From CAVTUU01 sp045804965 (GTDB lineage Bacteria; Chloroflexota; Chloroflexia; Thermomicrobiales; UBA6265): a stretch of DNA of 64,000 bases. Made by a program: the position numbers and the translations under genes. Positions 42,602 to 51,441 of this stretch are shown piece by piece (the stretch's first letter is position 1; every line of letters begins with the position of its first letter). Under the pieces are notes generated by a model. It ran no database searches. It saw nothing but the letters and a program-made list of their open reading frames with translations, and was not told where the DNA came from. Where the stretch lies: contig JBJMMD010000016.1 in NCBI GenBank assembly GCA_045804965.1, positions 124,001 through 188,000 on the forward strand, read 5' to 3'.

Positions 42602-43552
42602 CTAGCTGAGCGACAAGATCACCACGCTGCTGATCCCCCAACCGGCGATGCACAAGAGCAAGGGCCGATCGGTGAAGAGCAGCACTTCGGGGCTACCACC
42701 CAGATTGTGGCGGTGAACGAGGTAAAGATAACGAAAGATGGCATAGAGCACGAACGGGATCGTGAGCATCATCGACTTATTCTCGGGCACGCTCGCCGCG
42801 TCAAAAGTGTAGAGCGAATAGGCCATGACCGTCGCCGAGGAGACGATGCCGATGATTTGATCGAGCATGCCGATCGTGTAGGCATCGAGATTTGCGCGGT
42901 GACGTCCGGCCTGTCCCTCCAGGAGCACGATTTCGCTCCGGCGTTTGGCGAAGCCGATAAAAAGCGCCAGCAGCATTGTGCAGACATAGAGCCAGGGCGA
43001 GATTGGAACCGCGATGGCAACCGCGCCTCCAGCCGCCCGCAGCACGAAACCCGCGGCGATCGCGAAAACGTCAAGAATCACAAGCCGCTTGAGCATGTAC
43101 GAATACGAAACCATCAGCGCGAGGTATCCGGCGATCACGGCGGCGAACGCGGGTCGGATCAGAAAACTGGCGATCAGACCGCCCGACAACAAGATCGCGG
43201 CGGCGATAACCGCCTGGCGAACCGAAACCTCGCCCGATGCGATCGGGCGGAATCGTTTGCGGGGATGATGCTTGTCCTGCTCGATGTCACGGACATCGTT
43301 GATCAGATAGATGGCGCTGCTGGCGGCGCAAAAAACGAGCGCGGCGGCGATCGTGGTCAGGAACGGGTCGAGATCGAAGACGCTGCGGGTGAAGATCAGG
43401 CCGGCGAAGACGAGCGCGTTTTTCGTCCATTGCAGCGGCCGCATCGCGCGGACGAGTGCTCGCGGGTTGAGCGCGGGCCGCGCGTCGGGCAAGGCAACGC
43501 CCGCGGCGTGCGCCGCGCCGTCTATTTGCTGAGCCTCACGTTGTCTGACCAA
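42602..43552 (-). CDS. UbiA-family prenyltransferase, decaprenyl-phosphate phosphoribosyltransferase-like
   Basis: 316 residues with eight or nine membrane segments. The Mg2+-binding motif NDVRDIEQD (residues 85-93) is followed by KHHPRKRFRPIASG, a stretch shared with the enzymes that join phosphoribose to polyprenyl phosphate (mycobacterial DprE1 pathway). The start is TTG; the N-terminal 25 residues are weakly supported. The operon neighbour is an epimerase, fitting a route to a polyprenyl-phosphate pentose used for cell-envelope polysaccharide; the exact prenyl substrate is inferred. Confidence 0.85.
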   Translation of the reverse strand: MVRQREAQQIDGAAHAAGVALPDARPALNPRALVRAMRPLQWTKNALVFAGLIFTRSVFDLDPFLTTIAAALVFCAASSAIYLINDVRDIEQDKHHPRKRFRPIASGEVSVRQAVIAAAILLSGGLIASFLIRPAFAAVIAGYLALMVSYSYMLKRLVILDVFAIAAGFVLRAAGGAVAIAVPISPWLYVCTMLLALFIGFAKRRSEIVLLEGQAGRHRANLDAYTIGMLDQIIGIVSSATVMAYSLYTFDAASVPENKSMMLTIPFVLYAIFRYLYLVHRHNLGGSPEVLLFTDRPLLLCIAGWGISSVVILSLS

Positions 43553-43584
43553 CCTGTGCCCCGCGAACTTTGAGTACTGCCAAT

Positions 43585-44649
43585 CTAAAAAGCCCGCTTT
43601 AGAATGCCGAGCGCCCCTTGCTTCCAGGGCACGCGATGACTAATCCCGCTTTGCGCCGCAAAGCTCGCCTGGTGCCCTTTGTACCATTCAAAGTTACGCA
43701 ATAGCGCCTCCCGGTTCGAGTACTTTGGCTCCCACTGAAGTCGTGTTTGTGCCTTTTCGATCGACACAAATGAGTCTTTCGACGCGGTTTCGTAGACCCA
43801 CTTGTATAACGGCGACCAACCAAGTCTCTCGAGGACACGCAAAGCGATGATCGCAGGCGTGGCGGGTATGCCGATGATCCGCTTGCCATGGCCGGCCGCG
43901 TCGAGCACGGCCTGGTAGTCGGCACGCATCGTGCCAAATTCCTCGGCCCCGATGTTGAATGTGTCGTTCACCGTGTCGGTAGGCAACGTCAGGCAGCACA
44001 AAATTGCTTGACAGAGATCTTCGACGTCGAGCAGCTGATAGCGGTTGCTGCCCGAGCCGATCATCGGGAAGTTTCGGCCGTCGAGCGCCCAATCGTAGAG
44101 GAGCGCGAACACACCCAACCGCTCCGTGCCGATGAATGACTTCGGCCGGAGGATGGGCACGACCAACCCCTTGGCCCGGTATTCGAGGCACACCATTTCC
44201 GCTTGAATCTTGGCTTGACCGTAGGGGCCAACGCCGTCGAGACGGTCGTCTTCGAAGAGCGGGTGGTGATCCGGGATGCCGTAGACCGCGGTTGACGAGA
44301 TGTGGATCACGCGCGGGATGCCCGCGCTGAGGGCGCCCGCGAGCACGTTGCGCGTACCCTCGACATCGGTCGTGTAAATCTCTTTCGGTGTGTAGAGGGG
44401 CAGCGCGGCCGCCGTGTGCACGACGAAATCAGCCCCTTCCATGGCGAGGGCGACGGCGGCATCGTCGCGGATGTCGCCTTTGAGAACCGTGACCTTGTCG
44501 CGGACATCGTCGTAGGTGTAGTCGGCGAAATCCAACGAAGTGATCGCAAAACCACGAGCAAGGAGAAACCGCGTCAGATTGATGCCCAGAAACCCGGCGC
44601 CACCGGTAATGACCACCCGCGCCGGTCGACCGGCTTCACGCTGACTCAT
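43585..44649 (-). CDS. NAD-dependent epimerase/dehydratase (extended SDR)
   Basis: 354 residues. Rossmann motif TGGAGFLG (residues 15-22), catalytic Ser-Tyr-Lys set visible as HISSTAVYG and YGQAK (Y..AK), and a sugar-nucleotide binding second half. ATG 44649 chosen so that the Rossmann strand starts near residue 11; 29 upstream in-frame residues are not protein-like. It is first gene of the epimerase, UbiA and Gfo/Idh operon (32 and 15 base gaps). Likely acts on a UDP- or polyprenyl-linked sugar; the exact reaction is not resolved. Confidence 0.9.
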   Translation of the reverse strand: MSQREAGRPARVVITGGAGFLGINLTRFLLARGFAITSLDFADYTYDDVRDKVTVLKGDIRDDAAVALAMEGADFVVHTAAALPLYTPKEIYTTDVEGTRNVLAGALSAGIPRVIHISSTAVYGIPDHHPLFEDDRLDGVGPYGQAKIQAEMVCLEYRAKGLVVPILRPKSFIGTERLGVFALLYDWALDGRNFPMIGSGSNRYQLLDVEDLCQAILCCLTLPTDTVNDTFNIGAEEFGTMRADYQAVLDAAGHGKRIIGIPATPAIIALRVLERLGWSPLYKWVYETASKDSFVSIEKAQTRLQWEPKYSNREALLRNFEWYKGHQASFAAQSGISHRVPWKQGALGILKRAF

Positions 44650-44903
44650 TCCACCAACTTTCAAACCAGCAATCGAATCCAAGTGCAGGGCCGCGATCGA
44701 TGGGATCGTCGTCCTGTTCTTGTCAGTATCTAGCACGCAGCCAGGTGGATGCCATCAAGCCAGCCGATCCGATTCGCCGGCTCGACGCCGGCAAACTTGA
44801 AATGAGAGGTCTACTGCCAGCCAAGGCGCGATTTCCGGTTTGCGACCGTATCTTCTATTACACTGGGTTGACCTTTTGTCCATGTGGCGGATAGCGCCGG
44901 GTC

Positions 44904-44932
44904 TTGATCAGGATTGCCGAGACCGGTAGGAT
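44904..44932 (+). promoter_or_regulatory. Promoter of murI, leaderless arrangement
   Basis: -35 TTGATC (44904-44909), 17-base spacer, -10 TAGGAT (44927-44932), then six bases to the GTG start at 44939. The transcription start would fall on or next to the start codon. No Shine-Dalgarno sequence is present upstream. Confidence 0.65.
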
Positions 44933-44938
44933 GACAAT

Positions 44939-45736
44939 GTGGAACGGCAATTCGCGCCGATTGGCGTTTTCGATTCAGGTCTGGGAGGGCTGAGCGTCCT
45001 CCAGGAAATTCGCACCTTGCTCCCCGCCGAGGACTTGCTCTATGTCGCGGACGGTGCCTACTGCCCGTATGGCACCCGTACGCCCCAGGAAATCCTCGAA
45101 CGCAGCCTGGCGATCGCCGGCGCACTGGTGTCGCGAAGCGTCAAACTCGCCGTTGTTGCTTGCAACACCGCGTGTTCGGTAGCACTCGACGATCTTCGCG
45201 CTCGGTTTTCGATCCCGATCGTCGGTCTCGAGCCGGCGATCAAGCCGGCGGCGGTCGAAACCAGGTCGGGCCGAATCGCCGTCATCGCCACACCGAGAAC
45301 CGTTGCCGGCACGCGATTGAGGAACCTCGTCGAACTATATGGGCGAAACGCCGAGGTCCGCCTTGTCGCCGCCCCTGGTTGGGTCGATCTTGTCGAATCG
45401 GGACAAACTCGCGGCCTCGTGGCCCGAGACGCGGTCGAATCGCTGGTCCGCCCGCTGCTGGCAGCGGGCGTCGATACGATCGTTCTCGGTTGCACGCACT
45501 ATCCCTTCTTGCGCTCCGAGATCGAGGCAAGTGCGGGCAGTCATGTCCGCGTGATCGACAGCGGCGAAGCGATTGCCAGGCGGACACGCGACTTGCTCGA
45601 TCAGGGTGAGATTCGCCGCAACCATGGGCATGACGGCGTCACCAGTCTATTCACGACAGGTGACGCGGTCGCGATGAGCGCCATTTGCTCCCGGTTGCTC
45701 GGCCGAAACGTCGTAGCCGAGCACTTTCCCGTTTGA
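44939..45736 (+). CDS. murI: Glutamate racemase
   Basis: Interconverts L- and D-glutamate for peptidoglycan. 265 residues with FDSGLGG (11-17, general base Asp12), the first catalytic Cys75 in VACNTACS and the second Cys185 in GCTHYP with His187. The length matches the family. GTG start without a ribosome site, but a -10 hexamer six bases upstream, so it is probably leaderless. Its stop is 5 bases from the stop of the convergent binding-protein gene. Confidence 0.96.
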   Translation: MERQFAPIGVFDSGLGGLSVLQEIRTLLPAEDLLYVADGAYCPYGTRTPQEILERSLAIAGALVSRSVKLAVVACNTACSVALDDLRARFSIPIVGLEPAIKPAAVETRSGRIAVIATPRTVAGTRLRNLVELYGRNAEVRLVAAPGWVDLVESGQTRGLVARDAVESLVRPLLAAGVDTIVLGCTHYPFLRSEIEASAGSHVRVIDSGEAIARRTRDLLDQGEIRRNHGHDGVTSLFTTGDAVAMSAICSRLLGRNVVAEHFPV

Positions 45737-45741
45737 CCCGA

Positions 45742-47304
45742 TCAGCCGGTTGCCGGTGTTGCCGCCGGTGATGGCGCTGGAGTGAGTGTGGCTGTAGGCG
45801 TCGGGATCGGTACCTGCGGAACATCGCCGAGCATCTGATTGAGCCGGTCGTCCAGCCCAGCGACCGCGCTCGTCGTGTCGACACTTCCGCTCAGGATCTG
45901 GTTGACCGTGGTTGCATAGGCGGTCGAGACGTTGTCGTACAAGGACGCGGTCACCGTCGATGGGCGGGCGACCACGCCATCAAGAAAGAGATCGTGCAAT
46001 CTCGCAAAAACCGGACGCGCGGAGAGCACGTCCGGATCGTCATACAGGTCCGCAATCGTCGGCAAACGGCCAAGCTCGATGGCACTCGACTTTTGCAGCT
46101 CACGGCTCGTAATGAACTTCGCGAACTCGATCGCCGCTTCCTTCCGATGCGAATATTTCGGAACCATGATCTCCCAACCGCCGAGCGTTCCCGTGCGATG
46201 GGTGCCGCCGGCATCGGATTTGGGGACGAGCGCAATGTCGAACTTATCCTTGATCGGCGAATCGGCGGCCTGGCCGAGCTCGTACGCATAAAGCCAGTTG
46301 CGCATGAAGGCAGCGTTGCCGGCCTGCCAGATAAAGCGTGCTTCCTCCTCGTCAAAGTCCATGACGTTCGCCGGAGAAATCGTGCCCACCCAGTTGCGCG
46401 CCCGTTCGAACGCCAAAATCGTCTTCGGATTGTTGACCTGCACCTTGCCTTCGTCGTCGACGATCGTTCCCCCACCGGCGGCGTATTGCCATTCGAGCGC
46501 ATCACAGGTGAGGCCCTCATACGGACCGCCTTGCCAGACGTAGCCTTGAAAGTCCGGATTCGACGTGCGCTCTCCTGATTGAATCGCCTGCGCCATTGCT
46601 TCGAGATCTGTCCACGTCGTCGGCGGAGCGGAGAAGCCGTACTTTTCAAGCAGGTCCATGCGGTAGTAGAGGAGGCCGGCGTCGCCGAACCACGGAATCG
46701 CGGCGACATCTTTTCGCAGTACCGTTTTTCCAGGTGTTTGCCTACTTGGGATCTCGACATAGAGGGAATTGTTCTCGACGATCCGATCGAAGTATGGATA
46801 GCCCTGGCTTTTTATCTCCTTCGTCAGGCGGAAGAAGTGCCCGGCGAAGCGTCCGATCCAGGTCACGTCGATCATCGCCACGTCGAGCAGTCGCGATTCA
46901 AGCGTAAAGGTGCTCTGGTATTGCACGAGGCGGTCGGCCGCGCGAATGGGGCCGGATTGGCGGGTGACGATGATGCCGGTGGCTTGACTGAACTTATCGC
47001 AGGCCACTTGCTCCCACGGGGCAGCGGGACCGTCAGGACTCAAGACCACGATGATTTCGTCGCCGGCGAGATCGGTGCGCAGATTCTGAGGAAGAACGAT
47101 GGTCGCGCCAAGCCCGGGAATCGGAGTCGCCAGGGTCGCCGCCGGGGTTGCTTGTTGCGCCGCCGCTCGTCTGGCTGGAAGCAAAGAACCAAGCGCGGAT
47201 CCGCCGAGGCCGAGCGCCGCACCCTTGAGCAGACCACGTCGAGTCTGGCCCTGGGAAGTTGTCCGAAAGGGTCTGCCATCACTGTCAATTGTTTGTCGTG
47301 TCAC
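45742..47304 (-). CDS. Sugar ABC transporter substrate-binding protein, Tat-type signal
   Basis: 520 residues, MalE-like fold with typical strands (IIVVLSPDGPAAPWEQVACD, VAMIDVTWIGRFAG, AIPWFGDAGLLYYRMDLL). Twin Arg 22-23 in QTRRGLLKG precede a hydrophobic stretch and an AAAQQ cleavage-like site near 50. No lipobox Cys is present. The extra C-terminal tail is Pro/Thr/Ala rich (about 25 residues). GTG start. The partner MalG-like permease upstream is truncated, and no MalF-like gene is left, so this binding protein probably has lost its own permeases or uses others. Confidence 0.92.
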   Translation of the reverse strand: MTRQTIDSDGRPFRTTSQGQTRRGLLKGAALGLGGSALGSLLPARRAAAQQATPAATLATPIPGLGATIVLPQNLRTDLAGDEIIVVLSPDGPAAPWEQVACDKFSQATGIIVTRQSGPIRAADRLVQYQSTFTLESRLLDVAMIDVTWIGRFAGHFFRLTKEIKSQGYPYFDRIVENNSLYVEIPSRQTPGKTVLRKDVAAIPWFGDAGLLYYRMDLLEKYGFSAPPTTWTDLEAMAQAIQSGERTSNPDFQGYVWQGGPYEGLTCDALEWQYAAGGGTIVDDEGKVQVNNPKTILAFERARNWVGTISPANVMDFDEEEARFIWQAGNAAFMRNWLYAYELGQAADSPIKDKFDIALVPKSDAGGTHRTGTLGGWEIMVPKYSHRKEAAIEFAKFITSRELQKSSAIELGRLPTIADLYDDPDVLSARPVFARLHDLFLDGVVARPSTVTASLYDNVSTAYATTVNQILSGSVDTTSAVAGLDDRLNQMLGDVPQVPIPTPTATLTPAPSPAATPATG

Positions 47305-47346
47305 GAATCCAGCCTTCGCCGAGCACCAAGTGAAACGGGTGCGAGT

Positions 47347-47720
47347 TTACCCCTTCACCGCGCCCGCGGTCAGACCGGTGATGATCTTGCGCTGGAAGAT
47401 AAGGACCAAGAGGATCAAGGGTAAGGTCAAAACAACAGAGGCCGCCATCTGTTTCGCAAATGGCGGCTCGAACTGTTGGTGACCGGCGAACTGAGCGATC
47501 GCGGCCTGGACAGCACGTGCTTTTGAGTCCTGCGCAAACGTCTGCACGTTCAGAAATTCATTCCACTCGGCAATAAAGGTTAGCAAGCAGGTCGTGACCA
47601 GATATGTGGCCGCAATTGGCAAAATGAGTTGCCCCAAAACGCTCGTAATGGAGTGACCCGTCGACCGGGGCAGCCTCTTCAAGCTCGCCGGCCATTTCCA
47701 AAAATAACTTCAAATAAATT
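47347..47720 (-). pseudogene. Truncated, frameshifted MalG-like permease remnant
   Basis: The C-terminal 110 residues of a carbohydrate ABC permease (AEWNEFLNVQTFAQD, FAKQMAASVVLTLPLILLVL, ending GLTAGAVKG) are readable in one frame. The EAA loop just upstream (ELEEAAPVDGSLHYERFG) is in another frame, so there is a frameshift near 47640. The first 170 or so residues of a normal 280-residue MalG are missing. It lies directly upstream of a binding-protein gene on the same strand, in the order expected of an old importer operon, with MalF lost. Confidence 0.75.
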
Positions 47721-47872
47721 CGTCAACACCCAGACGGCGAAAGGTCATTGGGGAAGAGCCAGGCACACAACCCTGTGCATGCGGTTTGCCTAGAAAAGGC
47801 GATTGACTGATAGCCTCCTTGCAGGCTGTTTGATGAGCCCCCAACACGGATCGAGGATTTATGGCACTTAAT

Positions 47873-47901
47873 TTGCACGATTGCATCGAAGCTGTTAGGT
47901 T
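47873..47901 (+). promoter_or_regulatory. Candidate promoter of the second sugar importer operon
   Basis: -35 TTGCAC (47873-47878), 17-base spacer, -10 TAGGTT (47896-47901), about 60 bases before ATG 47964. The -10 has two mismatches to consensus. Confidence 0.4.
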
Positions 47902-47963
47902 GTGCGGCCAACGTGCTTGCGTTGGTTGGAGTTATCGCTTGGTCGATCACCGGGGGGCCGAAG

Positions 47964-48917
47964 ATGGCCAAGAATCCGGTTGCGGGTGATCTCGCTGGTG
48001 CACCGGCTGTTGCTGGACCGCTAGCGGCGCCGAGACAAGTAGAGTGGCGAGCGGGCGGCCTCTCTCGTCTTCTGCGCAAGCGGTGGCTTGACGTCGTCAT
48101 GGTCACGCCCCTGTTTGCTTACATCCTCTTTTTCATGCTCGTCCCCGTTGGCCAGTCGATCTATCTCAGTTTCGTGCACAAAGGCACCCATAGTCTGACC
48201 CTGGCCAATTACGATGACATCGTTCATCGCAGCCAATTCAAGGATGCGGTGGTGAATACGATCGGGATCACGATTATCGGCGTTTCAATGGAAATGGTCG
48301 CCGGCATCGTCATCGCTCTGATGCTCGCACGCGGGTTCTATGGTCGCGGCATTTTCCGCTCGATCGTGCTTGTGCCGCTGGGTGTGCCAACCCTAGTGGC
48401 TGGTGCCGCGATGCTCTATTTCGTGGGTTTTACCGGTTACCTCAATGAGATTCTGCTTGACCTCCATATCATCAACACGCCGGTCTATTGGCAGGAGAGC
48501 GGCGTCCGCGGCATGTTCACCATCGCCATTGCCGATCTCTGGAAGACAACGCCGCTCGTCGTCCTCATCCTGCTGGCAGGTCTGGAAGCGATTCCGGGCG
48601 ACATCTACGAAGCCGCCAGCATCGACGGCGCCAGCGGATGGCACAAATTCTGGGACCACACCATCCCGCTCTTGATGCCGGCGATCACGATGGCGCTGAT
48701 TCTGCGCGCGATCGACGCGTTCCGCATTTTTGATATCGCCCTTGTGATGGCCGGGCAGACGGTGCCGGTGATGAGCTGGTTCGTCTATTCCGAATACCGG
48801 CTCGCCGATAGCACGAACACTGCTTCGGCCGCCGCGGTCATCTTGCTCCTGATGATCATGGTCTTCGTCGTCACCTATTTCTTACTGGTCGCTCGCCGCA
48901 CGGAGGATTCACGATGA
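47964..48917 (+). CDS. Carbohydrate ABC transporter permease (MalF-like)
   Basis: 317 residues from ATG 47964 (17 codons shorter than the maximal frame; a GGGGGG stretch lies about 6 bases upstream). Six membrane segments after a charged N-terminus; the EAA loop is GDIYEAASIDGASGWHKFWD around residues 210-230. The stop overlaps the start of the MalG-like gene (ATGA). It is the first gene of a permease, permease, binding-protein operon. No ATPase is encoded. Confidence 0.93.
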   Translation: MAKNPVAGDLAGAPAVAGPLAAPRQVEWRAGGLSRLLRKRWLDVVMVTPLFAYILFFMLVPVGQSIYLSFVHKGTHSLTLANYDDIVHRSQFKDAVVNTIGITIIGVSMEMVAGIVIALMLARGFYGRGIFRSIVLVPLGVPTLVAGAAMLYFVGFTGYLNEILLDLHIINTPVYWQESGVRGMFTIAIADLWKTTPLVVLILLAGLEAIPGDIYEAASIDGASGWHKFWDHTIPLLMPAITMALILRAIDAFRIFDIALVMAGQTVPVMSWFVYSEYRLADSTNTASAAAVILLLMIMVFVVTYFLLVARRTEDSR

Positions 48918-49795
48918 GCGCGACCATGGCCCAGACTTCGATCGCGCCGGAGGGTGGCGAACTTAAGGAAGACCGAAAACGGTGGCTGACCTGGGAACAG
49001 GTCGGATTCTGGATTCTCGCGGCGTTCATCGCGTTCTTGCTGCTGTTGCCGCTCTATGTGCTGTTTAAGGTCTCGGTCAGCACCCTGGCCGATGCCACCT
49101 CTCCGCACCCGAGCTATCTTCCGCACAACGTTACCCTGGATAACTGGCGGCGGTTGGCGCAATGGGACAATGTCGGCCCGCCGCTGACTCATAGCTTGAC
49201 GATCGCGTTCGGTACCGCCGCGGCGGCAATTGTGATTGCCGCGCCCGCCTCGTACGTGATCTCAAGGATGCCACGCGATATCCGATACGCGGTTGTGCTC
49301 GGTTTGCTGTTCACACGCATGTTCCCCGAAGTCATCATCGCCACCCCAATCGCGAGCAATTTCTTCAAGTGGGGACTCAACGACACGGATCCCGGCCTGA
49401 TTCTGGCCCACCTGATTCGCGCTCTGCCGCTAGTCGCTTGGGTGTTGGTCGGGACATTCGAGGTCATTCCCGTCGAACTCGAAGAAGCGAGCCACGTCGA
49501 CGGAAATGGACGCATCGGCACGCTCATGAAGATCGTGATTCCGCTGGCCGCACCCGGCATTGCGGTCGCGGCGATCTTCGCCTGGCTCGATTCCTGGAAC
49601 GATCTTCTCTATGCCATCTACCTTTTCTTGTCCGAGAAAACGTTGCCGCTGCAGACCTACTACTACTCGAATCGCGGGAATGCGACGGACGTCGCAACCT
49701 TCGCGGTCATCCTGACTATTCCTGTCATTTTGTTCACGCTCGTCCTGCAGCGCTGGATTCGGAGTGGCTATCTGAGCGGCGCCGTCAAGGGATAG
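48914..49795 (+). CDS. Carbohydrate ABC transporter permease (MalG-like)
   Basis: 293 residues. Six membrane segments, an EAA loop ELEEASHVDGNGRIGTLMKI near residues 190-210, and the typical C-terminus RSGYLSGAVKG. The ATG overlaps the previous stop by 4 bases. Together with the upstream permease and the downstream binding protein it makes a complete importer except for the ATPase. Confidence 0.94.
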   Translation: MSATMAQTSIAPEGGELKEDRKRWLTWEQVGFWILAAFIAFLLLLPLYVLFKVSVSTLADATSPHPSYLPHNVTLDNWRRLAQWDNVGPPLTHSLTIAFGTAAAAIVIAAPASYVISRMPRDIRYAVVLGLLFTRMFPEVIIATPIASNFFKWGLNDTDPGLILAHLIRALPLVAWVLVGTFEVIPVELEEASHVDGNGRIGTLMKIVIPLAAPGIAVAAIFAWLDSWNDLLYAIYLFLSEKTLPLQTYYYSNRGNATDVATFAVILTIPVILFTLVLQRWIRSGYLSGAVKG

Positions 49796-49882
49796 TTGGG
49801 CTTTATTCACTTGGCGACTCAACGGTGAGACGCGATCGGTGCCGGTCAGAGAGCCCGGCATGGCAACCAAGGAGGATCATCT

Positions 49883-51220
49883 ATGAACTCGGATTCGGAA
49901 CGCAATCGGGCGGTGATCGATGAGCTTGTCTCCGATCATTTGACCGGAAGATTGACCCGACGGCAGCTCTTCGCGCGCGCCGCGCTCGGGGCGTCGGCGC
50001 CAGTGCTGTCGGCGTTGCTGGCCCAGGGCGCTGCCGCCCAGCAGGCATCGCCTTCACCAGAAGCGTTGCAACTCGGCAATTACAGCGGCAAGAAGCTGCG
50101 CCTCGCGGTCGCGCTCGCTGACCCCGAACGCCAGGTCTATGACAACGATGTCATCCCGGGCTTCAAGGATGCAACCCAGGGCGATATCGAAATCGTGCAA
50201 ATCGAGGCTGCCGACGTCATCACGACACTGCAATCGCAAGTGAGCTCGGGAAATGTCCAGATCGATATCCTTGATCAGGACAATAACTCGCTCGCGCCGC
50301 TCGTCTCCAACCAGCTGGTGGAAGAGTTGCCCGAGGCCACGCAAGTGATCCCCAAGCAGACGATTCCCGCGCTGCTCGAAGTGTTGCAGTTCGATAACAA
50401 GTATTACTTCCTGCCGGCGCGGCCGAACGTCCAAATCACCTATTACAACGAGACTGCGCTGAACGACGCCGGTGTCCAGCCCCCGATGACCTGGGACGAT
50501 TTGACGAACGTCGGCAAGGCGCTCAAGGACAAGAACGGCGTCGGAAAGGTCGCCGTTCAGGGCGCGCCCGGCGGCCCGGTCGGCGTGACGGTGACCCAGT
50601 TCATCTGGCAGGCAGGTGGAGATCCGCTGAAGCTCAATACCGACCAGGCGGCGCAGGCGTTCACCTTCCTGCAGAGCCTCAAGGAATACATGACGCCGCA
50701 ATACCCGACGGCCAAATTCGACACAATGAACACGTATCTCCTCAACGAGAGCGTGGATCTTGGGCAGAACTGGCCGTTTGGCATCAGCGTCATCGTAGGA
50801 GAGGGCAAGAAGACAGACGTCAAGGCTTATGAGGGTTGGTCAGGCCCGTCCGGCAACGCCCTCGTCCTTGGCGGCACGGTGATGGGCATTACCAAAGGCA
50901 CGCCGAACCGCGACATGGCCCTCGACTATGCCAAGTACTTCATGTCGAAGGACGTGCAGGCGCTGCTGACCGCGAAGCTCGGTTGGCCGGCGATCCGCTC
51001 CGACGCGTTCGGCACGGTCGAGGATTGGCAGAAGCCGTACTTCGATGTCGTCAACAAAGCGTTGGGGATGGCCAAGCCGCGGCCGAACCTGACCTATTGG
51101 GGCAAGGTCGAGACAATCCTTGGCGACGCCTTCGACGACATCGTCACCAACGGCAAGGACGTGAAGTCGACACTCTCGGATTACCAGGGCAAGATCGACC
51201 AAGCCGCCAGCGGCGGGTAG
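49883..51220 (+). CDS. Sugar ABC transporter substrate-binding protein, Tat-type signal
   Basis: 445 residues, MalE-like. Twin Arg 26-27 in LTRRQLFAR, a hydrophobic stretch and a QGAAAQQ cleavage-like site near 50 follow a 25-residue polar lead, the same layout as the protein at 29324-30700. No lipobox. AAGGAGG about 9 bases before the ATG. It lies 87 bases after the permease stop. A BtpA/SgcQ-like gene lies beyond it on the opposite strand. The ligand is unknown. Confidence 0.94.
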   Translation: MNSDSERNRAVIDELVSDHLTGRLTRRQLFARAALGASAPVLSALLAQGAAAQQASPSPEALQLGNYSGKKLRLAVALADPERQVYDNDVIPGFKDATQGDIEIVQIEAADVITTLQSQVSSGNVQIDILDQDNNSLAPLVSNQLVEELPEATQVIPKQTIPALLEVLQFDNKYYFLPARPNVQITYYNETALNDAGVQPPMTWDDLTNVGKALKDKNGVGKVAVQGAPGGPVGVTVTQFIWQAGGDPLKLNTDQAAQAFTFLQSLKEYMTPQYPTAKFDTMNTYLLNESVDLGQNWPFGISVIVGEGKKTDVKAYEGWSGPSGNALVLGGTVMGITKGTPNRDMALDYAKYFMSKDVQALLTAKLGWPAIRSDAFGTVEDWQKPYFDVVNKALGMAKPRPNLTYWGKVETILGDAFDDIVTNGKDVKSTLSDYQGKIDQAASGG

Positions 51221-51250
51221 GCGGACTTCCCCGGAATTCCCTCAACGCCT

Positions 51251-51282
51251 ATCCTCTTCTCCCGCGTGCGGGAGAAGAGGAT
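51251..51282 (+). terminator. Strong hairpin after binding-protein gene
   Basis: Perfect 15-bp stem ATCCTCTTCTCCCGC / GCGGGAGAAGAGGAT with a 2-base loop, 30 bases after the stop, followed by CCTTTATC. It is probably the operon terminator, although the tight loop suggests a REP-like element is also possible. Confidence 0.65.
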
Positions 51283-51339
51283 CCTTTATCGTCACGCGCC
51301 ATTAGTGCGGTTTGATTTTGCAGTTACTTCGGAAACCTT

Positions 51340-51387
51340 CCCTCTTCCTCCCACGGGAGAGGGTGGCGCGAAGCGCCGGGTGAGGGA
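51340..51387. repeat. Interspersed palindromic element
   Basis: CCCTCTTCCTCCCACGGGAG, then AGGGTGGCGCGAAGCGCCGG, then GTGAGGGA: nested inverted repeats with the inner stem GGCGC-GAA-GCGCC at 51365-51377. From memory, near-identical elements are scattered in intergenic regions of many bacterial genomes. Only one copy was noticed in this window. Confidence 0.55.
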
Positions 51388-51441
51388 ACTCCATGGGGTA
51401 ACGCAACTTCCGCTGGTCGAAGGCTGCTGCTGGTTTGTTCA

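Noticed and set aside
41675..43573. 632-codon plus-strand frame opposite the Gfo/Idh and UbiA-like genes
   Set aside because: Spans two well-supported genes on the other strand and has a biased composition typical of antisense frames.
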